Source of the DNA: Salinisphaera dokdonensis
GTDB taxonomy: Bacteria > Pseudomonadota > Gammaproteobacteria > Nevskiales > Salinisphaeraceae
Assembly: GCF_040361215.1 (NCBI RefSeq)
Contig: NZ_APND01000004.1
Location: 372,001-436,000, forward strand
Length of the DNA: 64,000 nucleotides
Direction of reading: 5' to 3'
Shown piece after piece: positions 35,301 to 44,017 of this stretch. The stretch's first letter is position 1. Every line of letters starts with the position of its first letter. A program made the position numbers and the translations under genes. A model generated the notes under the pieces. That model did no database searches. It was given only the letters and a program-made list of their open reading frames with translations, and was not told the DNA's origin.

Positions 35301-36425
35301 GACGACGACGACGACGACGACGACGATGATGATGATGACGACAACCGCATCACCATCTGCCACAACGGCAAGGATACGAAAAACGTCAAAGTGAACGCGC
35401 TTGCCGGGCACATCGGGCATGGCGACACGCTTGGTGCGTGTGGCGACACTGACAACGGCGATTTAGTTAACGGCCTAGGGGAGGTGTTTCCCGTTGATCT
35501 GGACGGCGATTTCATCACCGACTACATCTATGCGGGCGACTTGTACGGCAATGTCTGGAAATTCGATCTGACCAGTCAGTCGAAAAACAACTGGGAGGTT
35601 GCGTTCGACGGGCGCCCTCTGTTTACCGCCACGGATGATGAGGGCGACCCGCAATCGATCACGACCCAGCCCCAAGTGGGTGTGCACCCTTACGGCCAGC
35701 GCTATGGCGTGATGGTGTACTTCGGTACCGGCAAGTATCTGGAGAATAGTGATCGCGACGCGAAGGTCGGCCAGCAGAACTCGTTCTACGGCATATGGGA
35801 TCTGGACGTCTTCACTTTCAATGACAGTAACGGCGGCAAAGGCACGTTCAGCACGAGTCTACGCAGCGATATCCCACGCGCACGCTTGCAACAACAGACA
35901 ATCACGGACACGCCGGACAAGAACGGGGATACCTACCGCCTGGTCAGTGATGAGCCGGTCGATTACCAATTCGAAGACGATCGAATCGCGAAGGTGAACC
36001 GACGCGGCTGGTATATCAATCTCGACGCCGACGAAGGCGAGCTGGTCACCACGGACAGCCGTATCGAGGGCGATACCATCGCCTTCAGCACCACGATTCC
36101 GAATACGGAGATATGTACAGCCAGCGGCAGCGGTTTCTTCATGCTGCTTGACCGCAACACTGGTGGTCGTACCGATTACCCGGCCTTTGACCTGAACGGC
36201 GACTACCAGCTCGACAAGAACGATACCTTCTCCAAGGACGGAAAGAATATCGGCGCGTCCGGCTTGCGCATCGGCGCAGGCATTCCGGGCGAAGCGACCC
36301 ATCAGACCGATCCAACCAACGACACGGCCTACTACATCGTGCCGGCTTCGGACGGCTCGACACGGCTGGTCTACACTCAGCGGCAACCCGATCGCCGGCG
36401 TAGCTGGCGAGAGATAAGGCGCTAA
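32379..36425 (+). CDS. pilY1: Type IV pilus tip adhesin PilY1 with poly-Asp tract and inserted Cys/His module
   Basis: The product is about 1348 residues from the ATG at 32379; ATGs at 32391 and 32406 are alternatives. After a signal peptide comes a von Willebrand A-like domain with MIDAS motif DDSGSM (62-67). The C-terminal half is the PilY1 beta-propeller (QRPMVYVGANDGMLHGFDAE-like segment near 34720, AGDLYGNVWKFDL near 35535). Calcium-type motifs are DLDGDFITD and DLNGDYQLD. An insertion inside the propeller has 22 Asp (967-988), then a Cys/His module (ITICHNGKDTK to HIGHGDTLGAC). PilY1 controls pilus extension, adhesion and surface sensing. Confidence 0.93.
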   Translation: MAAPMSIIGMKKTLRRQFTSFFAASVLASAFGSATAADYLELSQTPLFSGTSAEPNVLVAVDDSGSMDMETLFPTDEGWLYWSDNNSAGADSNGTFYNSGETYGYLFPFDQILAQGLTIPPIPELAYARSSDYNKAYFNPATEYSAWPTESYPPTEPDEALYDPNEADGDINLTTTNSGAFDFQTGMVIPATDYGNIPDRNGYICFNRTTGAIREPSVFLGFIIFCPSGFERLLTSRLPERDQETVNTASTRTVNYFPATFYLSQSTSLPTDFGYRSEKVLTGKGPAGETMNGYEIKPENFTSSPVIEGKTPYQRAIQNFANWFTYYRKRHLATRGGIVAAFDRIEDIRVAGCTINGRRDLSTGNNNLTMKTLNDTAERSDFYSSVFAIDYSTSRGTPNREALDYLGQQIENNDSIITEPCQRNFSILFTDGYSNPTTGSRVGNVDGKYGSPFGDGQSNTIADIAMHYYQDLDTQVEGILRPPEACREPNPSPRLNCQTDLHMVTFGVTLNQTGTIFNNLPAFEAQNRDPYTNPPNWPDANTDGRSRKQVDDLWHATVNSRGELLNAETPAEIADRFTTALQRILGETGTASSVSLNSSSLTTDSAAYKASFTAGAWSGELQALPQLANGVFGEPLWQASKTLGDPDDANYTAPNQRVILTRAQNNCGNNGKRSTVPFRYAEFKSNCKPLTQNEVNFIRGDDSQERANGGDFRNRNGLVLGDIVHSNPHYVGAPNRVRYPFDWDDRLTQTNERTAEDVAGPYSAPDGSGFSQGSAKNRRPMVYVGANDGMLHGFDAETGQERLAYIPGNVLDGLADLTKSGYSHRYYVDASPVSGDVIIDKDWRTVLVGGLGAGGRSVYALDITDPSPSAFNESNTDVVLWEYEHEELGNTFGQPSIVRLHDGRWAAVFGNGYNSVSGSAQLFIVDIASGDLIKRIDTGAGPDKAPDPCAVDINLVGVNLGLICRNDDDDDDDDDDDDDDDDDDDDDDNRITICHNGKDTKNVKVNALAGHIGHGDTLGACGDTDNGDLVNGLGEVFPVDLDGDFITDYIYAGDLYGNVWKFDLTSQSKNNWEVAFDGRPLFTATDDEGDPQSITTQPQVGVHPYGQRYGVMVYFGTGKYLENSDRDAKVGQQNSFYGIWDLDVFTFNDSNGGKGTFSTSLRSDIPRARLQQQTITDTPDKNGDTYRLVSDEPVDYQFEDDRIAKVNRRGWYINLDADEGELVTTDSRIEGDTIAFSTTIPNTEICTASGSGFFMLLDRNTGGRTDYPAFDLNGDYQLDKNDTFSKDGKNIGASGLRIGAGIPGEATHQTDPTNDTAYYIVPASDGSTRLVYTQRQPDRRRSWREIRR
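35277..35342 (+). repeat. GAY trinucleotide run (22 Asp codons) in pilY1
   Basis: The tract is 22 uninterrupted GAC/GAT codons, with blocks of GAC, then GAT, then GAC again. Trinucleotide runs like this can lose or gain units by slippage without breaking the frame. Confidence 0.95.
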
Positions 36426-36426
36426 C

Positions 36427-36843
36427 ATGAAGACAAAATCCCGCGGCTTTACGCTTATAGAGCTGATGATTGCCGTTGCCATCCTCGGCATCATCGCGGC
36501 CATCGCGTACCCGAGTTATCTCAACCAGGTCCGAGCGTCGAAGCGGTCAGACGCTCGCAGCGCCTTGCTGCAAGCGGCAAACCGACAAGAGCGTTTTTAC
36601 ACCACCGAATACACCTATTCGGACACACTCGGCGCCGGTGGGCTTGGCATGCCGACGGAAACAGAGAACGAGGCGTACACGCTCGCAGTCGACAATGCTG
36701 ACGGTGACGGCTTCTCAATATCCGCCAACGCGCAGGATGATCAGCTGAACGACGATTGCACCACCCTGTCGATCAACGAGATCGGTGAGAAAACGGCAAA
36801 TGGTGCAGGCCCTAACGAGGCGATCAGTCAGGAGTGCTGGTAG
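36427..36843 (+). CDS. pilE: Type IV pilin PilE
   Basis: The 138-residue product has the prepilin motif (SRGFTLIELMIAVAILGIIA) after a six-residue leader, Glu5 of the mature protein, YPSYLNQVRASKRSDARSAL and a C-terminal Cys pair (DDCTTLS to QECW). PilE in this operon is a minor pilin in Pseudomonas-type systems. It ends 18 bp from convergent thiO. Confidence 0.92.
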   Translation: MKTKSRGFTLIELMIAVAILGIIAAIAYPSYLNQVRASKRSDARSALLQAANRQERFYTTEYTYSDTLGAGGLGMPTETENEAYTLAVDNADGDGFSISANAQDDQLNDDCTTLSINEIGEKTANGAGPNEAISQECW

Positions 36844-36861
36844 CGTCGCAAGGAACAGCAG

Positions 36862-37944
36862 CTAGAGGCGCGCGGGGTCGAAGGCGGAAATCGGCGCAGT
36901 CAGGCCTTGCACGATCGCATCACGCAGAATCTCGGCGCTCGATGGCGCGCAGAGCACGCCATTTCGATACTGGCCGCTATTGAGATAAAGCCCCGTTACG
37001 CCGGGTAGCTGACCGATCAACGGTTGGCCATCGCCAGTGGCTGGCCTCAGCCCGGCCCAGTGTTTTTCTATCGGCAGATCGCCGAGGGCAGCGCACATGC
37101 CTATCGCACTGCTGCGTAGCGAGGCTGCAGTCTCGCCGTCTGTCTTTCTTTCGTATCCACCCGGTTCGAGGGTGCTGCCTACGAGAATTCGTCCATCAGC
37201 CCGAGGAATGGCGTAGCGCCCATTCTGCAGGAGCACCGTCGGCAGCAAACCTGGCGCTCCACGCATCAGAAGCATCTGCCCACACACCGGGAATATGGGC
37301 TGCGGCGCAAGCTCACCCAACAGAAGACTGCTCCACGAGCCCGCTGCCACGACCCCATGCGTCGCGCGCACGATGCCTTGCGCGGTGTCGAAACCTTTGA
37401 AGACGCGGTTGTCTGTACGTGGGCCCGTAACCGGGCAGTCCTCGAGCACCCGCGCACCGCGCCGAACCAGCGCAGAGAGCAAGGACTGACATAGACGAGG
37501 GTTACGCACCTGAGCGGCGTGCGGGAAGAACAGGCCTCGGGGCGTCTGCGTCTTTCCAAACCACTTCGACAACGCTGCGTTATCCAACGCTGCGGTCGGC
37601 TCCGCATGTTGCTCTGCCCAGGCTCTGCCCTTCTCGATCTCTGCATCATCGAGAACGCACAGGCCTGTCTCCCGGTACTCACTGTCGATACCGGAACAGG
37701 CATCGACCGCGGCAACGAAGTCGCTATAGATCGCGCGCCCGCGTTGCGAAAGTCTCTGCACAGCGGCTGAGTACTTCCAGGGATAGATCGGAAACAGGAT
37801 GCCGCCGCCGGCCCAGGATGCCTCGCGACCGATCTTGCCCGCATCGATCACCGTAACGCGATAACCCGCATCCAACAGATACCAAGCGGTAGACAAGCCG
37901 ACCAGGCCGCCACCAGCAATCGCCACATCGTAATCGGACTTCAT
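36862..37944 (-). CDS. thiO: Glycine oxidase ThiO (FAD-dependent)
   Basis: ThiO oxidises glycine to the imine used for the thiazole ring of thiamine. The 360-residue product has the dinucleotide-binding motif at the N-terminus (VAIAGGGLVGLSTAWYLL), GREASWAGGGILFP, and the C-terminal GLYLNSGQYRNGVLCAP segment of the DAO family. It could also be a general D-amino acid oxidase-like enzyme, since no other thi gene is next to it. Confidence 0.85.
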   Translation of the reverse strand: MKSDYDVAIAGGGLVGLSTAWYLLDAGYRVTVIDAGKIGREASWAGGGILFPIYPWKYSAAVQRLSQRGRAIYSDFVAAVDACSGIDSEYRETGLCVLDDAEIEKGRAWAEQHAEPTAALDNAALSKWFGKTQTPRGLFFPHAAQVRNPRLCQSLLSALVRRGARVLEDCPVTGPRTDNRVFKGFDTAQGIVRATHGVVAAGSWSSLLLGELAPQPIFPVCGQMLLMRGAPGLLPTVLLQNGRYAIPRADGRILVGSTLEPGGYERKTDGETAASLRSSAIGMCAALGDLPIEKHWAGLRPATGDGQPLIGQLPGVTGLYLNSGQYRNGVLCAPSSAEILRDAIVQGLTAPISAFDPARL

Positions 37945-38001
37945 CGAACGTCAGGCAATACGTCGGGGAACCAGAACGCTTATCGCATTACGGGCTACCG
38001 T

Positions 38002-38027
38002 CGCCGCAATACGGCGCCGCAATACGG
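38002..38027. repeat. 13-bp tandem duplication
   Basis: CGCCGCAATACGG occurs twice head to tail (38002-38014, 38015-38027) in the spacer between lspA and thiO. A small duplication with no evident function. Confidence 0.85.
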
Positions 38028-38044
38028 CGCGGCTATACGCTGGC

Positions 38045-38554
38045 TCAGTCGCGGCGCGGGCGGAGCATGTCGGTGCCCAGCAGAATCGCGCCCAGCACGA
38101 TTGCACTGTCGGCGACATTGAAGGCCGGGTAATGCCAGCCGTACATATGAAAGTCGACGAAATCGATCACGTAACCACGGGTCGCGCGATCGATCGCATT
38201 GCCGAGCGCGCCACCTAGAATGAGCGCCAGCGAGCACGCCACCAGCCGCTCACCCTGCGGATGCCGCCGCATCCAGATCAGAATGCCGATCGACACCAGC
38301 ACGCTCAACGCGACGAAGAACCAGGGCGTGGCGCCGGCAAAGATGCTGAACGCCGCGCCGGTGTTGTGCATCAACGTCAGATTCAGCCAGTCGAACAGGT
38401 GAATGCGATCGAATAGCTCGAGCTGGTTAACCACAAGCTGCTTGGTGACCTGGTCAGCTGCAATGACAATCGCTGATAGCCAAAGCCAGTGCACGTTCTG
38501 CAACTGGAAACCGCGCTCTTCGTGGGCGGCGCTCTTTTGTGAGGATGACGTCAT
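38045..38554 (-). CDS. lspA: Lipoprotein signal peptidase LspA
   Basis: LspA cleaves prolipoprotein signal peptides in the inner membrane. The 169-residue product has four membrane helices, NTGAAFSIF, GGALGNAIDR and the catalytic Asp pair (AIDR near 121 and NVADSAIVLG near 149). It overlaps ribF by 4 bp; ileS, usually between them, is absent here. Confidence 0.96.
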   Translation of the reverse strand: MTSSSQKSAAHEERGFQLQNVHWLWLSAIVIAADQVTKQLVVNQLELFDRIHLFDWLNLTLMHNTGAAFSIFAGATPWFFVALSVLVSIGILIWMRRHPQGERLVACSLALILGGALGNAIDRATRGYVIDFVDFHMYGWHYPAFNVADSAIVLGAILLGTDMLRPRRD

Positions 38555-39489
38555 GGAGATGAAGACTCTTGCAGATGCCGCCGGACCTTGGCGACATCGC
38601 GGTGCATCTGGGCCGTGAGCGCGTCGAGCGAGTCGTAGCGCTCCTCTTCGCGAAGGAACTGTTCGAAGGATACGTCAATGCGCTGACCGTATAAATCGCC
38701 TTCGAAATCGAGAATGAAAACCTCGAGCAATGGCTCGCGGCCATTCACCGTCGGTCGCACGCCAAAACTTGCAGCCGCAGCACGGCGTCGCCCGTCCGGC
38801 ATATAGGCCCATGCGGCATAGACACCGTAGCGAGGCGCTGGTTTACGCGCCAGTCGTATGTTCGCGGTCGGAAACCCAAGCGTGCGCCCCAGGCGCTCAC
38901 CGCTGACGACACGACCACTCACCCAGTAGGACTGGCCGAGCAAGCGTGCAGCAATCTGCGGCTGCCCTGCTGCCAGCGATTCGCGCACGCGGGTCGAGCT
39001 GACCCGCGCACCGTCGACACAGACCTCTGGCAGCGGTGCGATCTCGATATCCCGCGGTGCCGCGAATTCGCGCAACGTGTTGATATCTCCCGCACGGGCT
39101 TTGCCAAAGCGAAAATCCTCGCCTACAAGTACGTGACGTGCCTGTAGCCGCCCTTCGATCAAGCGGGTTAAAAACGCCTCCGGTGACAGCGACGCGAACC
39201 GCGCGTCGAACCGGGCCCAGATGAACAGATCGACCCCGAGCGCACGAGCCGCGCGCATCTTCTCGCGCCGTGACGATAGACGTGCTGGCGCAGCGGCAGG
39301 GTTGAAGAACTCGAGCGGCATCGGCTCGAAGCTCATGAGCGCGCTCGGCAGATTCAACGCCGCCGCGCGTGACCGCAGCTGTTCGATGATGGCCTGATGA
39401 CCGCGATGCAGGCCGTCGAAGTTGCCGATCGTGAGCGCACAACCGGTCGCCAACGGCTGCATCTGTTCTACATGACGAACGATACGCAC
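38551..39489 (-). CDS. ribF: Bifunctional riboflavin kinase / FAD synthetase RibF
   Basis: RibF makes FMN and FAD. The 312-residue product has the N-terminal adenylyltransferase motif (TIGNFDGLHRGHQAII), GEDFRFGKARAGD, SSTRVRESL and the C-terminal flavokinase motif GFPTANIRL. It follows murJ by 3 bp. Confidence 0.97.
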   Translation of the reverse strand: MRIVRHVEQMQPLATGCALTIGNFDGLHRGHQAIIEQLRSRAAALNLPSALMSFEPMPLEFFNPAAAPARLSSRREKMRAARALGVDLFIWARFDARFASLSPEAFLTRLIEGRLQARHVLVGEDFRFGKARAGDINTLREFAAPRDIEIAPLPEVCVDGARVSSTRVRESLAAGQPQIAARLLGQSYWVSGRVVSGERLGRTLGFPTANIRLARKPAPRYGVYAAWAYMPDGRRRAAAASFGVRPTVNGREPLLEVFILDFEGDLYGQRIDVSFEQFLREEERYDSLDALTAQMHRDVAKVRRHLQESSSP

Positions 39490-39492
39490 GGT

Positions 39493-41058
39493 CTAGGCCG
39501 TCTCACTGCTTAGAAACTGCCGAGGCCGAACGCCAAGCGCAGCCAGCACACCGAAATAAACAACGCCACCCGCGGCAATCCAGGTCAACAACCATTGCAC
39601 GCGCGACAAGGCATCGCGTGCAATCCATGTCTCCAGCTGCGCGGCGCCGAACCACAGCACACCGCCCATTGCGACACAGGCCGCAAGCACCTGAAGAATC
39701 AGGCGCCGCCACGCGCTAGTCGGCGTATAGACCCCATCGCGACGCAGATAACGATACAACAGGCCGGCGTTCACAAACGCGCCCAGTGACGTGGCTAGCG
39801 CCAGCCCTGTATGCGGCGCTGTCCAGTCCATCCACGTGGCCAGGCCGACGAAGCCGATATTCATCACCATGGCGCAGACCAGCGAGATCACGCCGCAACG
39901 CACGGGTGTTCGCGAATCCTCGCGCGAAAAGAACCCCGTCACCAGCACCTTGACCAACGAAAACCCCATGAATCCCAGTGCATAGGCCATCAACGCGTAC
40001 TGACTCATCAGCGCATCGTGGCCATCGAAGGACCGATAATTGAACAGCGTCGTCACCAGCGGCCCTGCCATGACGAACAGACCGACCATGGCAGGCAAGC
40101 CGATCACCGCCAACAGGCGCAACGCCCAGTCCAGCGTATCGGAAAACTCGCGCGCCGACTTGCTCGCATGGCGCGCTGAAAGGCTGGGCAGGATGACCGT
40201 GGCGATCGCAATCGAAAAGACGCCCAGCGGGAACTCCATCAAACGATCCGCGTAATAGAGCCAGCTCACGCTGCCCGAGGCGAGCAGAGACGCAATGATC
40301 GTATCCAGCAGCAGGTTGAGTTGGGCCACCGACGACCCGAAAAGAATCGGCAGCATCAGCGTGAGAATGCGCCGCACCTGCGGATGCGACCAACCCCAAC
40401 GCGGACGCGGCAGGCGATCCAACTGGGCAAGGAATGGCAACTGAAAAGCAAGCTGCACGAGGCCGGCCAGCAGCACACCGACGGCCAATGCCATCTCCGG
40501 CCGTGCGAAATACGGCGCCAGAAGCAACGCGGCCCCAATCATGCAGACATTGAGCAACACGGGCGTGAATGCCGGGACGCTGAAACGGCCGTAGGTGTTG
40601 AGTATGCCCCCGGCGAACGCGGTCAATGAGATGAATAGCAGGTACGGAAAGGTCAACCGAAGCAGGTCGACAGCCAACGCAAACTGATCTTCCTGATGCG
40701 CGAAACCCGGCGCGAACAGATAGATGAGAAGCGGCGCCGCCAAAACGCCGACGATCGTTATACCGATCAGGATCAGCCCAAGGGTGCCGGCGACCACGTC
40801 GATGAGGTGTTTGACGTCGTCTTCCGATTCCTGGCTCTTGGTGGCCGACAGGACCGGAACGAAAGACTGTGCGAATGCGCCTTCCGCAAACAGCCGCCGC
40901 ATAAAGTTGGGTATCTTGAACGCGACCAGAAACGCGTCCATGCCGGCGCCCGCGCCGAAGATCACGGCAAAGATGACGTCGCGCAGAAACCCCAGCACGC
41001 GCGACAGCAATGTCATCACGCCAACCGTGCTTGTCGACCGTGCCAGCGACGCCGCCAT
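39493..41058 (-). CDS. murJ: Lipid II flippase MurJ
   Basis: MurJ moves lipid II across the inner membrane for peptidoglycan synthesis. The product (521 residues from the ATG at 41058; a GTG lies two codons upstream) is a MOP-superfamily protein with about 14 helices. It has the TLLSRVLGFLRDVIFAVIFG and FFAEGAFAQSFVPV-like (RRLFAEGAFAQSFVPVL) signatures. It heads the murJ-ribF-lspA operon, divergent from rpsT. Confidence 0.96.
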   Translation of the reverse strand: MAASLARSTSTVGVMTLLSRVLGFLRDVIFAVIFGAGAGMDAFLVAFKIPNFMRRLFAEGAFAQSFVPVLSATKSQESEDDVKHLIDVVAGTLGLILIGITIVGVLAAPLLIYLFAPGFAHQEDQFALAVDLLRLTFPYLLFISLTAFAGGILNTYGRFSVPAFTPVLLNVCMIGAALLLAPYFARPEMALAVGVLLAGLVQLAFQLPFLAQLDRLPRPRWGWSHPQVRRILTLMLPILFGSSVAQLNLLLDTIIASLLASGSVSWLYYADRLMEFPLGVFSIAIATVILPSLSARHASKSAREFSDTLDWALRLLAVIGLPAMVGLFVMAGPLVTTLFNYRSFDGHDALMSQYALMAYALGFMGFSLVKVLVTGFFSREDSRTPVRCGVISLVCAMVMNIGFVGLATWMDWTAPHTGLALATSLGAFVNAGLLYRYLRRDGVYTPTSAWRRLILQVLAACVAMGGVLWFGAAQLETWIARDALSRVQWLLTWIAAGGVVYFGVLAALGVRPRQFLSSETA

Positions 41059-41257
41059 GTACACCCCGTAGAAACCGCGAAACGCGGCGCACTATAGCGG
41101 GATTGCGCCGCCGGCCGAAAGCGACGAATGCATGGACGCATGTAGCCGTCACTCCCCCGCTCTCGATCCGAATGCCGTAAACTGGGTGGCTACAGGCGTC
41201 TGCGCGGCCCACGGTCGCGAACGGTGGGAGACCCGTGCCGGAATCCCGCACCAAGAG

Positions 41258-41286
41258 TTGACAAATGACGCGCAAATACGAATAAT
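41258..41286 (+). promoter_or_regulatory. Sigma70 promoter of rpsT
   Basis: A perfect TTGACA at 41258-41263 and AATAAT at 41281-41286 are 17 bp apart, followed by a GC-rich discriminator, 47 bp before the rpsT start. Confidence 0.75.
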
Positions 41287-41333
41287 CGCGCGCCTGCAGA
41301 CCTTTTCATTCATCGAATTTCAGGAGCCGCTCA

Positions 41334-41603
41334 GTGGCGAACTCTCCGCAAGCCCGCAAGCGCGCCTCACAGGCCGTTACCCGTCGTGAACGCAACATTG
41401 CGCAGCGCTCGCTCGTACGCACGCACATCAAGAAAGTGCAGAAAGCGATCGCCGCTGGCAGCGAAACCGACGCCCGTGCGGCTTTCGAGGCTGCCGTGCC
41501 GGTCATCGACCGCATGGCTGGCAAGGGCCAGATCCACGGCAACAAGGCTGCGCGTCACAAGTCGCGCCTGAATGCCCAGATCAAGTCGCTCGCCAGCGCC
41601 TGA
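41334..41603 (+). CDS. rpsT: 30S ribosomal protein S20
   Basis: The 89-residue basic protein has the S20 pattern (ANSPQARKRASQAVTRRERN, then GNKAARHKSRLNAQIK). The start is a GTG with AGGAG 8 nt upstream; non-ATG starts are known for rpsT, which is regulated at translation by S20 itself. The gene stands alone, divergent from murJ. Confidence 0.98.
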   Translation: MANSPQARKRASQAVTRRERNIAQRSLVRTHIKKVQKAIAAGSETDARAAFEAAVPVIDRMAGKGQIHGNKAARHKSRLNAQIKSLASA

Positions 41604-41643
41604 TCGGCCGGAACGCTGAGCCGGGGTTACTCCGGCTCAACGC

Positions 41644-41671
41644 AAAAAGCCCGCCTAGCGCGGGCTTTTTT
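41644..41671. terminator. Bidirectional terminator between rpsT and proB
   Basis: A 7-bp stem (41648-41654 with 41660-41666), 5-nt loop, and T runs on both strands. It serves the convergent rpsT and proB. Confidence 0.93.
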
Positions 41672-41698
41672 GTGCCTGGAATTCACCCGATCGAGCGG

Positions 41699-42838
41699 TC
41701 AGGCGTTACGCGACACCACCAGATTATTGCGATGGATGAACTCCGGCTCGCCGCCGTAGCCCAACAAGGCCTCGATACGCTCGCTGGGCTCGCCGACGAT
41801 CTGACGGATCTCGCGCGCATCGTAATTGGCCAAGCCTTGCGCAATCTCTTCACCTTCGGGGCTGATACAGGCCACGAGATCGCCCCGCCGGAATTCACCA
41901 TCGACGTGGGTGATGCCGATAGGCAACAGACTACGACCCGCGGTGCGCAGCACGCGCGCCGCACCGGCGTCGATACGCACACTACCGCGCACACGGCGCT
42001 GGCCGGCAATCCAGTTCTTGCGGGCTGCCCGGCGCTCACCGCGGCCTGGCGTGAGTAGCGTACCGATCGATTCACCGCGCGTGATTCGCGCCAATACGTC
42101 TGGCGCGAGGCCGTCCGCTATGACGGTGGCAGCGCCCGAGTCCGCAGCCTGCCGCGCGGCGAGTACCTTTGTCCTCATGCCACCCCGCCCCAGCGCGCCA
42201 CCGGTGCCTGCGGCCGCCTCGAGCAAGGAGGGATCGCGCGCATCGCATTGTTCAATACGTTGCGCACCCGGCACGCGCCGCGGATCGGCATCAAAGACGC
42301 CGGACTGATCGGTAAGAATGATCAGACCATCGGCATCCAGTAAATTGACGGTCAACGCGGCCATCGTGTCGTTATCTCCGACACGAATCTCGTCGGTCGC
42401 GATAGCGTCATTCTCATTCACAATCGGGATCACGCCCATGCCGAGCAATGTCATCAACGTGCTGCGCGCATTGAGATAACGCCGACGGTCTGCCACATCG
42501 TCGTGCGTCAACAGAACCTGTGCGGTGCGCAGACCATGGGCATCGAAACAGTGGCTATAGGCCTCGACCAGCCCCGCCTGGCCTACCGAGGCCGCGGCCT
42601 GGACGGCGCTCAAGCTCGAAGGCCGGGATGTCCACCCCAGGCGAACCAGTCCCTCGGCGACCGCGCCGGAGGACACCAGCACCACCTGGCAGCCCGACTG
42701 GCGCAGCGCCGCGACCTGTGCCGCCCAGCCCTTCAACCGCTCACGATCCAGACCCCGACCATCGGCGGTCAGCAGCGCACTGCCGATCTTGACTACCCAG
42801 CGCCGCGCACCGGGCATGTCGTCACGCGTCGAAATCAT
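41699..42838 (-). CDS. proB: Glutamate 5-kinase ProB
   Basis: ProB starts proline synthesis. The ATG at 42838 has GAGGA 3-7 nt upstream and overlaps obgE; it gives 379 residues. The N-terminal amino acid kinase domain has WVVKIGSALLT, VSSGAVAEG and NENDAIAT; the C-terminal PUA domain starts near residue 285 (GSVRIDAGAARVL). Confidence 0.96.
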   Translation of the reverse strand: MISTRDDMPGARRWVVKIGSALLTADGRGLDRERLKGWAAQVAALRQSGCQVVLVSSGAVAEGLVRLGWTSRPSSLSAVQAAASVGQAGLVEAYSHCFDAHGLRTAQVLLTHDDVADRRRYLNARSTLMTLLGMGVIPIVNENDAIATDEIRVGDNDTMAALTVNLLDADGLIILTDQSGVFDADPRRVPGAQRIEQCDARDPSLLEAAAGTGGALGRGGMRTKVLAARQAADSGAATVIADGLAPDVLARITRGESIGTLLTPGRGERRAARKNWIAGQRRVRGSVRIDAGAARVLRTAGRSLLPIGITHVDGEFRRGDLVACISPEGEEIAQGLANYDAREIRQIVGEPSERIEALLGYGGEPEFIHRNNLVVSRNA

Positions 42839-43904
42839 CGTCCTCGTCTTCGAATGCGGGCGAGTTGTAGGACTCACCCGCTGCCTGGGCACGCTCGCGT
42901 TCGGCATCGAGATGATCCATGGCGTCGCTCAGCAACGGTTTGAGCGTATCGGGCTTGATGGCGGATACCGTGTACACGGGGCCGTCCCACTCGAGTGCCG
43001 CGACGATCTTGTCGCGCAGCTCCTCCACTTCTTCAGGATCGAGCACCTCGGTCTTGTTGAGCACGAGCCAGCGTGGGCGCTCGCCAAGCTGCGGGCTGAA
43101 CCGCACCAGCTCGTCGGCGATCATACGCACGTTCTCGACCACGTCGCCGCTGTCAAAATCGAGCAGGTCGACCACATGGAACAACAAGCGGGTGCGCTGA
43201 ATATGACGCAGGAAGCGATGCCCGAGCCCTACGCCTTCAGCCGCCCCTTCAATCAGGCCCGGCAGGTCGACGAGCGTGAAGCTACGTAGCGCCCCCACAC
43301 TTACCACGCCGACCTGGGGATTGAGCGTTGTGAACGGGTAATTCGCAATTCGCGGGCGCGCGCCCGACACGCCAGCCAATAACGTGGACTTGCCAGCGTT
43401 CGGCATACCCACAAGCCCCACGTCGGCCAGAAGCTTGAGTTCAAGATGCAGCTCGCGAATCTCGCCGGGCGTGCCGTCAGTCGTCTTGCGCGGCGCCTGA
43501 TTGGTGCTGGACTTGAAACGGGCGTTGCCCAGGCCGTGAAAACCGCCCTGGGCCACGAGCAGCTTATCGCCATCGTGCGTGAGGTCGCCGATCAACTCGC
43601 CGGTCTCGCGAGCGTAGCAAAGCGTGCCAATCGGCACGGGAAGATGCCGCTCCGAACCCTTCGAGCCCGTGCGGTTCTTGCCCGCACCATTGCCGCCGCG
43701 TTCTGCCTTGAAGACCCGGCTCACGCGGTAGTCGTAGAGCGTATTCAGATTGTGGTCTGCAACCAGATAGACCGACCCGCCGTCGCCACCATCGCCGCCG
43801 TCCGGACCGCCGTGCGGAACGTATTTCTCGCGCCGGAAGCTCAGGCTGCCGTGACCACCGTCACCCGCTTCGACACGCAGATTGGCTTCGTCAACGAATT
43901 TCAT
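42822..43904 (-). CDS. obgE: GTPase ObgE/CgtA
   Basis: Obg is a ribosome-assembly and stress GTPase on the 50S subunit. The 360-residue product has the Gly-rich OBG domain (GGHGSLSFRREKYVPHGGPD), G1 GMPNAGKST, G3 DLPGLIEGA and G4 NKTE. The short acidic C-terminus (FEDEDDDFDA) is common in this family. It lies between rpmA and proB. Confidence 0.97.
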   Translation of the reverse strand: MKFVDEANLRVEAGDGGHGSLSFRREKYVPHGGPDGGDGGDGGSVYLVADHNLNTLYDYRVSRVFKAERGGNGAGKNRTGSKGSERHLPVPIGTLCYARETGELIGDLTHDGDKLLVAQGGFHGLGNARFKSSTNQAPRKTTDGTPGEIRELHLELKLLADVGLVGMPNAGKSTLLAGVSGARPRIANYPFTTLNPQVGVVSVGALRSFTLVDLPGLIEGAAEGVGLGHRFLRHIQRTRLLFHVVDLLDFDSGDVVENVRMIADELVRFSPQLGERPRWLVLNKTEVLDPEEVEELRDKIVAALEWDGPVYTVSAIKPDTLKPLLSDAMDHLDAERERAQAAGESYNSPAFEDEDDDFDA

Positions 43905-43966
43905 GAGTTGCTCTCTCTCGGCAGCGTCACCAGGCCACGGTCGGCGACTCGGGCATTGTTACAGAC

Positions 43967-43993
43967 AAAAAAAAGCCCCGCGCTCGGCGAGGC
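43967..43993 (-). terminator. Terminator after rpmA
   Basis: On the minus strand a 7-bp stem (43987-43993 with 43975-43981, one G-U pair) and 5-nt loop are followed by eight T residues, 25 bp past rpmA. Confidence 0.88.
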
Positions 43994-44017
43994 CTTTTAG
44001 CACATACGCGCGGTACG

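Noticed and set aside
39716..41275. 519-codon open frame overlapping murJ in another minus-strand frame
   Set aside because: murJ is unmistakable in its own frame; this frame is Arg-rich, without helices or domains, and is a by-product of codon bias.
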